A stretch of DNA of 64,000 nucleotides from Agromyces sp. ISL-38 (GCF_018613935.1 NZ_JAGGPF010000010.1:62001-126000); one strand, 5' to 3'; counted from the stretch's first letter, positions 16,960 through 25,139 are shown. Notes: generated by a model not told the origin, from the letters alone. Made by a program: numbers and translations.

Positions 16960-17924
16960 AGAGAATCATCACTGGCGTCGGCATCGTGGCCGTCGCCGGC
17001 CTGCTGCTCAGCGCTTGTTCGGGCACGGGTCAGGAGACCGATGAGAGCACCGACACCGCATCATCCGACCTCACCTACGCCGTCATCACCCACTCCGGGC
17101 CTGGCGACGCGTTCTGGGATCGGGTGAAGTCGGGCGCTGAGCAGGCAGGTGAGGACTACGGAGTCGAGATCACCTACAACTCCGACCCCGACCCGGCGAA
17201 GCAGTCCCAGCTCATCGACAATGCGGTCGCCCAGGAAGTCGACGGCATCGTCGTCTCGATGGCGAACCCTGACGGCGTCAAGTCGAGCGTCGAACGCGCA
17301 GTCGATGCCGGCATCCCGGTCGTGACGATCAACTCGGGCATCGAGCGCTCTGCCGAGTTCGGCGCCATCACGCACATCGGGCAGAGCGAGACGGTCGCCG
17401 GCGAGGCGGTCGGCGTGGAGCTCTCCGAAGCGGGAGTGACGAACGCGCTGTGCGTCATCCAGGAGGCGGGCAACGTCGGCCTCGAAGAGCGCTGCAAGGC
17501 CGCAGCATCCACCTTCAGCGGCACGATGGCGAACCTGCAGGTCGACGGAACCAACGATGCCGAGGTGAAAGCCACGATCAAGTCGAAGCTGCAGGCCGAC
17601 GCGACGATCGATGGGGTCCTGACACTCGGCGGCCAGTACGCGATGGACGCGGTCGGCGCCGTCGACGAGTCCGGCAGTGCGGCGACCGTGGCCACCTTCG
17701 ACCTCTCCGACGACGTCGTCTCGGCCATCTCCGACGGAGCGATCCTGTTCGCCGTCGACCAGCAGCCGTACGTTCAGGGATTCCTCGGCATCACCGCGGT
17801 CCACCTCCGCGCGACCAACGGCAATGACGTCGGCGGCGGCCAGCCGGTTTTCTCAGGCCCAGCGTTCGTCACGAAGGCCAACGCGGCCGACGTCGCGAAG
17901 TACGCCGCGAACGGGACGCGCTAG
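16956..17924 (+). CDS. Sugar ABC transporter substrate-binding lipoprotein (RbsB-like)
   Basis: 322 residues with a lipoprotein signal ([15 protein letters not shown] then LLLSAC, lipid Cys 21). The mature part is a periplasmic-binding-protein type I fold: [40 protein letters not shown] and [12 protein letters not shown] are typical for binders of ribose, inositol or related sugars. A GAGAGGGAA site precedes the ATG. Adjacent permease and ATPase genes complete the importer. The link to the iol genes suggests an inositol-type ligand (inference). Confidence 0.9.
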   Translation: MKRIITGVGIVAVAGLLLSACSGTGQETDESTDTASSDLTYAVITHSGPGDAFWDRVKSGAEQAGEDYGVEITYNSDPDPAKQSQLIDNAVAQEVDGIVVSMANPDGVKSSVERAVDAGIPVVTINSGIERSAEFGAITHIGQSETVAGEAVGVELSEAGVTNALCVIQEAGNVGLEERCKAAASTFSGTMANLQVDGTNDAEVKATIKSKLQADATIDGVLTLGGQYAMDAVGAVDESGSAATVATFDLSDDVVSAISDGAILFAVDQQPYVQGFLGITAVHLRATNGNDVGGGQPVFSGPAFVTKANAADVAKYAANGTR

Positions 17925-17941
17925 CCGTCCCGAAGCGGCTG

Positions 17942-17973
17942 GGTGGGGCGGAGCGGTGTCGCTCCGCCCCACC
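17942..17973 (+). terminator. Strong hairpin between binding-protein and permease genes
   Basis: GGTGGGGCGGAGCG (17942-17955) and CGCTCCGCCCCACC (17960-17973) form a perfect 14-bp stem with a 4-base loop. No T-tract follows, and the permease has its own AAAGGAG site just after. It is more likely a processing/stability hairpin that raises binding-protein mRNA over permease mRNA than a full stop. Confidence 0.6.
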
Positions 17974-17999
17974 TGGCCCCTCGATGAAAGGAGTCACTG

Positions 18000-19043
18000 T
18001 TGACTACGACAGATATCGTGACCATCGCGACACGGCCGCGAATGGAGCGGCAGCCCATCCGACGGCTGCTCGCCCGACCCGAGATGGGCGCGCTCGTCGC
18101 TGCGCTCGCCGTGATGATCTTCTTCTCGGTCTACACGAGCAACTTCATGACGCTCGCGGGCGCCGGCGTGTGGCTCGAGTCGGCGTCAACGTTCGGCATC
18201 ATGGCGGTCGCTGTGGCGCTGCTCATGATCGGCGGAGAGTTCGACCTCTCGGCCGGTGTCATGACCGGATTCACGGCGCTCATCGTCGGAGTGCTCACCA
18301 CGAACTACGGGCTGAACATCTGGGTCGCGGTGGTCGTCTCGCTGGCCGTTGCCCTCGGGGTCGGCGCGCTCAACGGCTTCATCGTCATGCGCACGGGGCT
18401 CCCGAGCTTCATCGTCACGCTCGGCACGTTCTTCGTGCTCGCCGGCATCGACCTCGCCGTCACGAAGCTCATCACCGGCCAGGTGTCCATTCAGGGCATG
18501 GCCAAGGTGCCGTTCTACGACACGATCCAGCCGCTGTTCGGGGCGTCGATCCGCATCGGCGGCGGCGTCTTCTACGTCTCGGTGCTGTGGTGGTTCCTCG
18601 TGACGGCCATCGCGACGTGGGTGCTCCTGCGCGCACGCGCCGGCAACTGGATCTTCGCCGTCGGCGGTGCGCTGAACTCGTCGCGACAGGTCGGAGTTCC
18701 GATCATGAAGACGAAGGTCGGCCTGTTCATGACCACGGCAGGCGCTGCGTGGCTCGTCGGCATGATCTCGCTCTTCCGAACCTCGACTGTGCAGGCCAAC
18801 ACCGGCGTCGGGCAGGAGTTCATCTACATCATCTGCGCGGTAGTGGGCGGCTGCCTGCTGACGGGCGGTTTCGGATCGGCGATCGGCGCAGCGCTCGGTG
18901 CCCTGATCTACGGGATGGTCTTCCAGGGCATCACGTTCGCACAGTGGGACACGAACTGGCTGCGCACCTTCCTCGGGGCGATGCTGCTGCTGGCGGTACT
19001 GCTCAACCACTGGGTGCGCACACGAGCAGGAGGTGGACGATGA
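18000..19043 (+). CDS. Sugar ABC transporter permease (RbsC-like)
   Basis: 347 residues. The start is a TTG at 18000, chosen because AAAGGAG lies six bases upstream. It has about eight to ten hydrophobic helices and the family motifs [19 protein letters not shown] and [17 protein letters not shown], as in BPD_transp_2 permeases for pentoses and cyclitols. It overlaps the ATPase gene by 4 bp. Confidence 0.9.
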   Translation: MTTTDIVTIATRPRMERQPIRRLLARPEMGALVAALAVMIFFSVYTSNFMTLAGAGVWLESASTFGIMAVAVALLMIGGEFDLSAGVMTGFTALIVGVLTTNYGLNIWVAVVVSLAVALGVGALNGFIVMRTGLPSFIVTLGTFFVLAGIDLAVTKLITGQVSIQGMAKVPFYDTIQPLFGASIRIGGGVFYVSVLWWFLVTAIATWVLLRARAGNWIFAVGGALNSSRQVGVPIMKTKVGLFMTTAGAAWLVGMISLFRTSTVQANTGVGQEFIYIICAVVGGCLLTGGFGSAIGAALGALIYGMVFQGITFAQWDTNWLRTFLGAMLLLAVLLNHWVRTRAGGGR

Positions 19044-19930
19044 GCCAGATCACGAAGACCCACGATCCGATCGTTGCGGTCAAGAACATCGGCAAGCGAT
19101 ACGGGGCCATCAACGCGCTCGCCGGCGTGACGACCGAGGTCCGTGCCGGAGAGGTCACGTGCGTGCTCGGCGACAACGGCGCCGGCAAGTCGACGTTCAT
19201 CAAGATGCTCGCGGGCGCGCACACGCCGAGCGAGGGCGAGATGCTCCTCGACGGTGAGCCGGTGACCTTCTCGTCGCCGCGTGCGGCTTTGGACGCCGGC
19301 ATCGCGACCGTGTATCAGGACCTCGCGGTCGTGCCCCTCATGCCCGTGTGGCGCAACTTCTTCCTCGGCTCAGAGCTCACGAAGGGGGCCGGACCATTCC
19401 GCCGCCTCGACGTGAAGCGGATGAAGACGATCACCTACACCGAGCTCGACAACATGGGGATCGACCTCCGTGATGTCGATCAGCCGATCGGCACGCTGTC
19501 GGGTGGTGAACGCCAGTGCGTCGCGATCGCGCGTGCAGTGTACTTCGGTGCTCGTGTGCTGATCCTCGACGAGCCGACGGCAGCGCTCGGCGTCAAGCAG
19601 TCGGGCGTCGTGCTGCGCTACATCGCGCGGGCACGTGACCGCGGGCTGGGCGTGGTGTTCATCACGCACAATCCGCACCACGCCTATCCCGTCGGCGACC
19701 GCTTCCTGCTGCTCAACCGCGGCACGAGCCTCGGCGACTACGCCAAGGCCGACATCACCCTCGGCGAACTCACGAGCCTCATGGCCGGCGGCGCCGAACT
19801 CGACTCGCTCGCGCACGAACTCGAACGTTCGATGGGCGCCGACTCGCCCGTCGTCAAGGAGCTCGAGCGCGAGGCGGAGGCGCTGCCCGAAGCGGCACGC
19901 GAGGAGCTGGTGCCGCCGACTGCGTCGTAG
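19040..19930 (+). CDS. Sugar ABC transporter ATP-binding protein (single nucleotide-binding domain)
   Basis: 296 residues from an ATG preceded by a near-perfect AGGAGGTGGACG site. Walker A is GDNGAGKST, the signature is LSGGERQ, and Walker B is [12 protein letters not shown], with the switch His in FITHNPHH. Unlike RbsA, which has two nucleotide-binding domains, this has one plus a roughly 50-residue charged C-terminal tail, so it should act as a homodimer. Confidence 0.9.
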   Translation: MSQITKTHDPIVAVKNIGKRYGAINALAGVTTEVRAGEVTCVLGDNGAGKSTFIKMLAGAHTPSEGEMLLDGEPVTFSSPRAALDAGIATVYQDLAVVPLMPVWRNFFLGSELTKGAGPFRRLDVKRMKTITYTELDNMGIDLRDVDQPIGTLSGGERQCVAIARAVYFGARVLILDEPTAALGVKQSGVVLRYIARARDRGLGVVFITHNPHHAYPVGDRFLLLNRGTSLGDYAKADITLGELTSLMAGGAELDSLAHELERSMGADSPVVKELEREAEALPEAAREELVPPTAS

Positions 19931-19950
19931 TGGTCTGATCGGAACCGAAC

Positions 19951-19988
19951 GGCGAACGGCGGATGCTTCGCGGCATCCGCCGTTCGCC
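19951..19988. terminator. Bidirectional hairpin terminator
   Basis: GGCGAACGGCGGATGC (19951-19966), loop TTCGCG, then GCATCCGCCGTTCGCC (19973-19988): a perfect 16-bp stem 20 bp after the ATPase stop. It could also end transcription of the minus-strand tRNA. No T-run is seen, which is usual for high-GC actinobacteria. Confidence 0.65.
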
Positions 19989-20000
19989 GTCGCCCTCGAG

Positions 20001-20082
20001 TGCGGAAGGTGGGACTTGAACCCACACGCCCGAAGGCACAGGAACCTAAATCCTGCGTGTCTGCCGATTTCACCACTCCCGC
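20001..20082 (-). tRNA. tRNA-Leu (anticodon TAG)
   Basis: On the minus strand the acceptor arm GCGGGAG pairs with CTTCCGC (one G-U). The D-arm is followed by the anticodon stem CAGGA/TCCTG enclosing TTTAGGT, giving anticodon TAG (reads CUA/CUG codons). A long variable arm (GTGCCTTCGGGCGTG) and a T-arm with GGTTCAAGTCC confirm a class II leucine tRNA. The discriminator base is A and CCA is not encoded. Confidence 0.93.
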
Positions 20083-20270
20083 GAGTGCCCGATCAGTCTA
20101 CGGCGCGGTGGAAATCACCGGGCCCGGCTCAAGGCGGGGGACTCGGGTGTCTTTGGTCCAACGGCGCCAGGAGCGCCAGCCGCCCGATCTGGACGAGTGA
20201 GCATCAGATCCGTTGGTCGGTCGAAGCGACCAATCAAATGCATGCAGCAAATGCAACTGGAAGAACGCGC

Positions 20271-20474
20271 CTAATGCTTCTTGTGCGCGGCATCCCCCTG
20301 GTGCCAAGCGCCCGGCTTGTGCGCCTGATCTGCCTTGTGCGCCTCTTGCACCGCATCGGACGCGGCGCTCATGTCGTGGTCGTGCTGCTTCGCGTGCTTC
20401 TCGGCGCGCTTCTCTTTGAGCGTCTTGGTGGCCGGCTTCTTCACGTGATGGTCGTGAGGCGATTTGTCAGGCAT
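20271..20474 (-). CDS. Small His/Lys/Ala-rich hypothetical protein
   Basis: 67 residues from the ATG at 20474, with GGAGAGAG upstream. The protein is strongly charged, with many Lys-His and Asp-His pairs (HDHHVKKPATKTLKEKRAEK), and ends in HKKH. It has no hydrophobic core and is probably disordered. The His-rich runs could bind metal or nucleic acid. I do not recognise a named family. Confidence 0.6.
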   Translation of the reverse strand: MPDKSPHDHHVKKPATKTLKEKRAEKHAKQHDHDMSAASDAVQEAHKADQAHKPGAWHQGDAAHKKH

Positions 20475-20752
20475 GATCTCTCTCCAATTAACCCACTGTA
20501 CGCGCCATTCCGGCGGATCGAACGGTTCATCCGCGCATGCACTGGCATCATCGCGCGTATGATCGTCGGACTGCCCAGGGTCAGGTCGCGGGGCGGGCGC
20601 TCGCTCGCGGTGGGTGCTCCCACTGTTCGTCGGTCTCACCGAGCACCTTCCAGCCGAGGTTCCGATATGTGTGCGCTGCCAAGGACAGTTCGGCCCGTCG
20701 CAGTTTCCGCCTGGAACAAAGTGGGATCCGATGGGGCCTTGGGGGTAAACAG
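20475..20752. other. Intergenic stretch with a possible acetyltransferase-end remnant
   Basis: No complete gene is seen. On the minus strand a frame ending at 20581 reads RRAELSLAAHTYRNLGWKVL, which resembles the last helix and strand of GNAT acetyltransferases. It has no start and no upstream GNAT motifs, so at best it is a decayed end. Confidence 0.3.
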
Positions 20753-21298
20753 ATGATCGAGAGACTGCTCGTGAATTCAGTGTCCTGGAGCGAACGACGG
20801 TCGATAATGGGCCCATCGGCGTACGTTCCCGAGGCGTTTGGTGCTCTCCTTGAGGCAAACACAGACGAGGAAGCAGATGCCGCCTACTGGCAGCTGGACA
20901 ATCGGATCGTCGTCCAAGGTCAACTGTTCGAAGCATCGCGATGGCTGATTGGTCCTCTCGTTACCGCACTCGGTCGCGCGCTATGGTCGGGAGTTCGCCT
21001 TCGCATCGTGAACCTGCTCGTCGAGATCGCGCTTGGACAGCCCGATGAGTCAGAGCTCCGGGCGGGGAATGAAGCGCTCCTAGAACACTGCCACCGCGAA
21101 CTGCTGGGTGGGTTGTGGGTCTTCTATGGTCTGCTCGAGGACCCGGATCCAGATGTGCGGATAGGAGCAATCGACTTGCTCGAAACAGTTGAGCCAGATC
21201 GAGACCGCCTTATTGCGGTGTTGACTGAAGCTCGCATCCATGACGCCGATTTCAACGTAGCGCGACGGGCATCCGAGGTTATCAAGTCTCCCGAATGA
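20753..21298 (+). CDS. Helical-repeat (HEAT-like) protein, possible orphan immunity protein
   Basis: 181 residues from the ATG at 20753, which has GGGGG eight bases upstream. The sequence is helix-rich with paired amphipathic segments (LIGPLVTALGRALWSGVRLR, DPDPDVRIGAIDLLETV, DFNVARRASEVI) like HEAT repeats. Codon use is less GC-biased than in the flanking iol block. It sits at the left edge of a patch of toxin tips and immunity genes, where HEAT-like proteins are common immunity partners. The function is otherwise unknown. Confidence 0.6.
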   Translation: MIERLLVNSVSWSERRSIMGPSAYVPEAFGALLEANTDEEADAAYWQLDNRIVVQGQLFEASRWLIGPLVTALGRALWSGVRLRIVNLLVEIALGQPDESELRAGNEALLEHCHRELLGGLWVFYGLLEDPDPDVRIGAIDLLETVEPDRDRLIAVLTEARIHDADFNVARRASEVIKSPE

Positions 21299-21479
21299 AC
21301 CCTTCGCGCGATCGGTTGAAATCTGAGTAGATGGAACGGTGCTGCCAGAAGGCAAGTTCGGGTATTGCTGGACGACTCGAGCAAGTCGGGCGTTTTCCGA
21401 GAGTCGATGGGTTTCGATCAAGCTAGTCAGGACTCGGCACTCTAACGTCACTTGAATAGGCGAACTTCGATCCACGGAT

Positions 21480-21507
21480 TGATTCGGCCTGGGTGATTCG
21501 GCCTGGG
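21480..21507. repeat. Tandem duplication of the IS3 terminal 14 bp
   Basis: TGATTCGGCCTGGG occurs at 21480-21493 and again at 21494-21507. The second copy is the outer end of the element's left inverted repeat. The extra copy lies outside the element. The right end has only one. Confidence 0.85.
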
Positions 21508-21515
21508 TTTCGTTC

Positions 21516-22442
21516 CTACCGGTTTCCCTGTCCAGCGGTCGCTGTCAGGCTTGAATCGGTCTCAGCGTAGTAGGCCTGCTCGACCTCGACGGGGGTGCGC
21601 AGGTCAAGCTCGCCGTGCAGGCGCTGATTGTTCCACCACCACACGTACTCGAGCGTCGCGAGCTCGACCTGGTCCACGGTGCGCCACGGGCCGCGGCGGC
21701 GGATCAGCTCGGTCTTGTAGAGGCCGTTGACGGCCTCGGCCAGGGCGTTGTCGAACGAGTCGCCGACGGTTCCGGTGGACGGTTCCGCGCCGAGCTCGAC
21801 GATCCTGTCCGTGTAGACCACGGCCAGGTAGTTCGACCCGTGATCGGCGTGATGGACCAGCCCGTCGAGCCTGCCGCCGGCAGCCCACGCGGCCATGTCC
21901 AGCGCCTGCAACGGCAGCACGTCGGCCTTCAGAGTTGCTGCGACGTTCCACCCGACGATACGACGCGAGTAGACGTCGGTGACGAACGCGACGTACGCGA
22001 ACCCGGACCACGTCGCGACGTAGGTCACGTCGGCGACCCAGAGCCGACGCGGGGCAGGCGCGGTGAACCGCCGCTGCACGAGGTCCTTCGGTTTCTCCGC
22101 TGCCGGATCGGACTTCGTGGTGAAGACCTTCTTCGACCGTCTCACCCCGCGCACCCCGGCCAACCGCATCAGCCGCTCCGCCTGGTCACGACCAACAGCC
22201 CATCCCTGCCGGCGGAGCAGAGCGTGCATCTTCCGCCGCCCGTAGACGCCGTAGTTCTCCGTGTGCAGCCTGACGACTTCGGGGACGAGCAGGTCGTCCC
22301 GCAGCCGTCTGGCTGACGGCGCACGGGTCTTCGCCGCCCGGTAGCCGCGGGACGTGAAGAACCCACGAACTGCCGGGCGCAGCACCCGGCAGATGGCCTC
22401 GACCCCGAACTGATCCTTGTGCTCATCGACATAGCGGATCAT
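21516..22442 (-). CDS. IS3-family transposase, OrfB (DDE catalytic part)
   Basis: 308 residues. The N-terminal HTH_21-like segment (YGVYGRRKMHALLRRQG) is followed by an rve integrase core with D138 (VADVTY), D200 (HHADHGSNY) and E236 (DNALAEAVNG). There are 35 residues between D200 and E236, the D,D(35)E spacing of IS3. The ATG overlaps the orfA stop (ATGA). Functional transposase is probably an OrfAB fusion made by -1 slippage at a GTTTTTC run near the orfA end. The stop lies within the terminal repeat. Confidence 0.93.
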   Translation of the reverse strand: MIRYVDEHKDQFGVEAICRVLRPAVRGFFTSRGYRAAKTRAPSARRLRDDLLVPEVVRLHTENYGVYGRRKMHALLRRQGWAVGRDQAERLMRLAGVRGVRRSKKVFTTKSDPAAEKPKDLVQRRFTAPAPRRLWVADVTYVATWSGFAYVAFVTDVYSRRIVGWNVAATLKADVLPLQALDMAAWAAGGRLDGLVHHADHGSNYLAVVYTDRIVELGAEPSTGTVGDSFDNALAEAVNGLYKTELIRRRGPWRTVDQVELATLEYVWWWNNQRLHGELDLRTPVEVEQAYYAETDSSLTATAGQGNR

Positions 22443-22780
22443 CTCGTCGTGGGACGGTCGAGTTCCTTCGCGAAAAACACGCTGGCGGACTTCAAGATCT
22501 CGTTCGCACGCTTCAACTCGGCGTTCTCACGCTTGAGCCGCCGGTTCTCCTCCGCAACGTCGCTGGTCACGCCCGGGCGCTCGCCCGCGTCGACCTCGTA
22601 CCGGCGCTGCCACACCCGCAAGGTCTCCGGACTCATCCCGAGCATCCCCGCGACGTCACGGACCGCGGTCATCAGGTTCGGGTGATCCGGACGTGACTCC
22701 GCGAGCATCCGCAACGCCCGCTCACGCATCTCGCTGTATATCTGGCCATCAGTTCCATCCTTGATCAAAGAACGGAACAA
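22439..22780 (-). CDS. IS3-family transposase, OrfA (HTH and leucine-zipper part)
   Basis: 113 residues. A helix-turn-helix (VAGMLGMSPETLRVWQRRYE) is followed by a coiled coil (EENRRLKRENAELKRANEIL), the usual DNA-binding and dimerising modules of IS3 OrfA. A T-rich slippery run lies in SASVFFAKE, just before the orfB frame takes over. The start lies within the right terminal repeat. Confidence 0.9.
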   Translation of the reverse strand: MFRSLIKDGTDGQIYSEMRERALRMLAESRPDHPNLMTAVRDVAGMLGMSPETLRVWQRRYEVDAGERPGVTSDVAEENRRLKRENAELKRANEILKSASVFFAKELDRPTTR

Positions 22781-22796
22781 AACCCAGGCCGAATCA

Positions 22797-23070
22797 GTCC
22801 AACGCTTGGACGGTTCTGGACCGAGTTGACGCGAAGGGCGCGCCGTTGGCAGGGCATAAAGGCGGCTCGGTGTTCAAGAACAGCGAATCGACGCTCCCGT
22901 CGACCGACGCTGTCGGAGGGTCGATCACGTATCGTGAGTGGGATGTCAATCCGTACGTCCAAGGCGTGAATCGCGGCGCTGATCGTATGGTGACTGGTAG
23001 CGACGGTTCGGCGTACTTTACAACTGACCATTACGAGAGCTTTGTCATGTTCCGGGGGCCATTGGGATGA
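22797..23070 (+). pseudogene. C-terminal ribonuclease domain of a polymorphic toxin (barnase/RNase Sa type), decapitated by IS3
   Basis: The frame is open from the IS boundary to a TGA at 23068-23070, with no good start. It reads WTVLDRVDAKG, LAGHKGG and then SITYREWDVNPYVQG, NRGADRMVTG and TTDHYESFVMF. These hold the family's catalytic Glu (YREW), Arg (NRGADR) and His (TDHY). The N-terminal delivery part is missing. The stop overlaps the barstar start by 4 bp, as in native toxin-immunity pairs. The tip looks intact but probably cannot be expressed as a full toxin. Confidence 0.75.
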
Positions 23071-23579
23071 GCGGATACGAGCAACTGACGCGCGTGGATG
23101 AAGAGTTCCGTCTACTCCTGCTGGAAGGCAACCACCAAGAGGTAGCGACCGCGATCACAAGCTGGGCTGAGGCTGGCCTGACTACGCGTGTGGTCCGCGG
23201 GCGTAAGATGCGAACGCTGCAAGCGCTATTCGACGAGTTCGCCGCGGCGCTACAGTTCCCCATCTACTTCGGCGAGAACAGGGATGCGTTTGACGAGTGC
23301 ATAGCCGATCTGGAGGGACTTCGTCCGGCGTCAGGATTCGTGGTGGTGATCACCGAGCTCGACCAAGTGCTTGACCATTCAGACGCCGATTTGCTTCGGT
23401 GGCTCGTCGGCAGCCTTGTCGGCGCGGCCGCAGGCTGGGCGCAGCCGGTGGAGCTCGGCGAGTGGTGGGATCGACCCGCGGTCGCCTTTCACGTAGTGCT
23501 CGCGGGAGAGCCGGCGAGGTTGGCAGATGGGGAACGCCGTTGGTCAGCCGCTGGCGCTTCATTCGCCCGGCTGTCTTAA
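23067..23579 (+). CDS. Barstar-family RNase inhibitor (immunity protein)
   Basis: 170 residues from the ATG at 23067. The barstar core is visible: VVRGRKMRTLQALFDEFAAA, then FPIYFGENRDAFDECIADLE with the acidic residues that plug the barnase active site, and FVVVITELDQVL. It is longer than barstar (about 90 residues) at both ends. It overlaps the RNase tip by 4 bp and should neutralise it. With its toxin beheaded it may now protect against related toxins from neighbours. Confidence 0.85.
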   Translation: MSGYEQLTRVDEEFRLLLLEGNHQEVATAITSWAEAGLTTRVVRGRKMRTLQALFDEFAAALQFPIYFGENRDAFDECIADLEGLRPASGFVVVITELDQVLDHSDADLLRWLVGSLVGAAAGWAQPVELGEWWDRPAVAFHVVLAGEPARLADGERRWSAAGASFARLS

Positions 23580-23730
23580 GAGCATGATTCGGCTCGAGCG
23601 CTGTTGACGACGCGGGTCTCGAGCTTGGTCGGCAAGCTCAGGCACTTGATGCCACCTCGTGCGCGGCTTCATCGGTTGGCACGAACTGTTGCGCGAGCCG
23701 CATGCTCGGTCCGGCGTCACTCGCTAACGA

Positions 23731-24216
23731 ATGCTCGGACATGGAGCGGCGATGGGCTTCAAATCAGCTGAGGAGATGGGAACCCATATAGATTCGATGA
23801 TGAACGCTAGTGAGGGAGTGCTTCGCGAAGACGGAACTCGATTCTGGGTTGACTATGCAAACTCAGCGATCATTTTCCGCGGCCCGAATCCTGGTGTTCC
23901 CGGCTCGTTTCTATCGGCCCGACAACTTCGACTTAACAGTCGAAAAGAACATGAAACGATCGGTGGTGGACCCGTGATCGCGAGGTTTCGACGTGACGGG
24001 GTGGAGCTCGACCTCGATAAGTCTGAGTACATCTTTGTGTACCTTACGTTGTCGTACGTAATGGACGGTGTCGCCCTTGCTGATCACGACTTCAGGAACA
24101 TCTTGGGGATGACCCGCGAAGACGCCGAAGCGTTCCGGAACGGGCTAGTGGGGGCTGAGCGCGTGGCCAGGCGTCAGGGCGAGCACTGGAACCCGAATGT
24201 CCCGCGCACGGAGTAG
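23731..24216 (+). CDS. Hypothetical protein, possible toxin-tip or immunity fragment
   Basis: Up to 161 residues; an in-frame ATG at 23752 (MGFKSAEEMGTHID) is an equally good start. The first half alternates short helices and strands (EEMGTHIDSMMNASEGVL, TRFWVDYANSAIIFRGPNPG), a texture I associate with polymorphic-toxin C-termini. The second half is helical and acidic. No catalytic motif can be named. GC is lower than in flanking housekeeping genes and it lies in the toxin-debris patch, so acquired DNA is likely. Confidence 0.45.
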   Translation: MLGHGAAMGFKSAEEMGTHIDSMMNASEGVLREDGTRFWVDYANSAIIFRGPNPGVPGSFLSARQLRLNSRKEHETIGGGPVIARFRRDGVELDLDKSEYIFVYLTLSYVMDGVALADHDFRNILGMTREDAEAFRNGLVGAERVARRQGEHWNPNVPRTE

Positions 24217-24338
24217 CCCCGGCGCCAACTGTTTGACTTACCAGTTCCATTTTTGTCATCCCCGGCGATATTCCGCTGGACCTCACCGGTCGCCTCGTAG
24301 GATTTGGAGCCAACTGATGCTTACGTAACTCAAAGTGA

Positions 24339-24569
24339 TTTGGTTCCGAACGAGGTCGCCTGAGTACGGACGTCCCGATTAACGTTGTCATTCGAGACGG
24401 CAACACGCTGATTACGAACACGCGCTCGGCGCAGGCGCTGACTCGCGCAGGGATTCCGCGGGACTCCTGGAACGTGATCAACCGGACCGGGAATTCGTTG
24501 TACGAGCAGCTTCTGTCGGGTCAGCTCAACCGAAACGGGCTCGGTAGCGGGGGGACTGATTTACCATGA
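24339..24569 (+). pseudogene. Polymorphic-toxin C-terminal fragment
   Basis: The frame is open from 24339 (preceded by a stop) to TGA 24567-24569 and has no good start codon. It reads VVIRDGNTLITNTRSAQALT, then AGIPRDSWNVINRTG and LYEQLLSGQLNRNGL, which looks like the folded end of a Rhs/polymorphic-toxin protein, with no upstream body. The stop overlaps the next gene by ATGA, the same layout as the barnase/barstar pair. The toxin activity is unknown. Confidence 0.5.
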
Positions 24570-24985
24570 ACGGCGTGATTGGCGGCAACTCTCATGGCAC
24601 GAAGCGGCCGATCGGCCCGCTCTCGCTGCCCCCGTCTGCGTTTACCGAGGACGTGTCGTTTACCCATCCAGGGGGAAGCGCTGAACTGCGCTGCACCTAC
24701 GAGCGGAATGGCGCGATGTATGTCGGTGGCCTTCTGTTCAAGGGCGTACGGGCTTATCGGTTCCACGCTGAAGGGCACTGCACTCCATGGCACGTCGAAG
24801 ATGCTTACGACACCCTCGTGGAGGTCGAGGCCTCCGAGTGGGTTGCCGAACTGCTGGCGGCCGAGCCAAGCAAGACCGGGGGCCAATGGAAGATCCGGCA
24901 CTTCCTGATCTACATCGATAGCGCTGGCGCTTACGAGGTCGCAGCCGTGGATTGTGAATGGCTTCCCGAGCAAGCGGCTTCGTGA
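24566..24985 (+). CDS. Probable immunity protein for the preceding toxin tip
   Basis: 139 residues from an ATG that overlaps the toxin-tip stop. It is a small soluble alpha/beta protein, rich in aromatic residues in its middle (MYVGGLLFKGVRAYRFHAEG, then CTPWHVEDAYDTLVEV), with an acidic end (VDCEWLPEQAAS). No signal peptide or membrane helix is seen. I do not recognise the family. The immunity role is inferred from size and the overlap only. Confidence 0.5.
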   Translation: MNGVIGGNSHGTKRPIGPLSLPPSAFTEDVSFTHPGGSAELRCTYERNGAMYVGGLLFKGVRAYRFHAEGHCTPWHVEDAYDTLVEVEASEWVAELLAAEPSKTGGQWKIRHFLIYIDSAGAYEVAAVDCEWLPEQAAS

Positions 24986-25139
24986 CGATGAGAACCCGGG
25001 CGCGATGGCGGTGCTCCTCGCCATCTCGATGTGGTCGGCGTTCGTGCCGATAGACGCGTGGGACGCGGTGACCGGATACCGCTTCTACGGGGCTGCTCGT
25101 GAACGTGGGCGTCGACCTCGGCTGGGTCGTCGTTGGGCG

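Larger units (their letters stand above)
21494..22796 (-). mobile_element. IS3-family insertion sequence, about 1.3 kb
   Basis: The element is bounded by 23-bp imperfect inverted repeats, 21494-21516 and 22774-22796, which match at 22 of 23 positions and begin TGATTCGGCCTGGG. It encodes orfA and orfB on the minus strand in the arrangement of IS3 elements. No convincing 3-4 bp direct target duplication flanks it (left TGGG or GAT, right GTCC). It appears to have cut a toxin gene whose 3' end continues at 22797. Confidence 0.9.

Noticed and set aside
19951..20082. tRNA-Leu as an integration site with an attL/attR pair.
   Set aside because: No integrase and no repeat of the tRNA 3' end was found within the following 5 kb of the accessory patch.
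24234..24317. Short frame reading IFVIPGDIPLDLTGRLVGF as another toxin tip.
   Set aside because: Only about 25 residues between stops, no overlapping partner gene; may be debris but cannot be supported alone.
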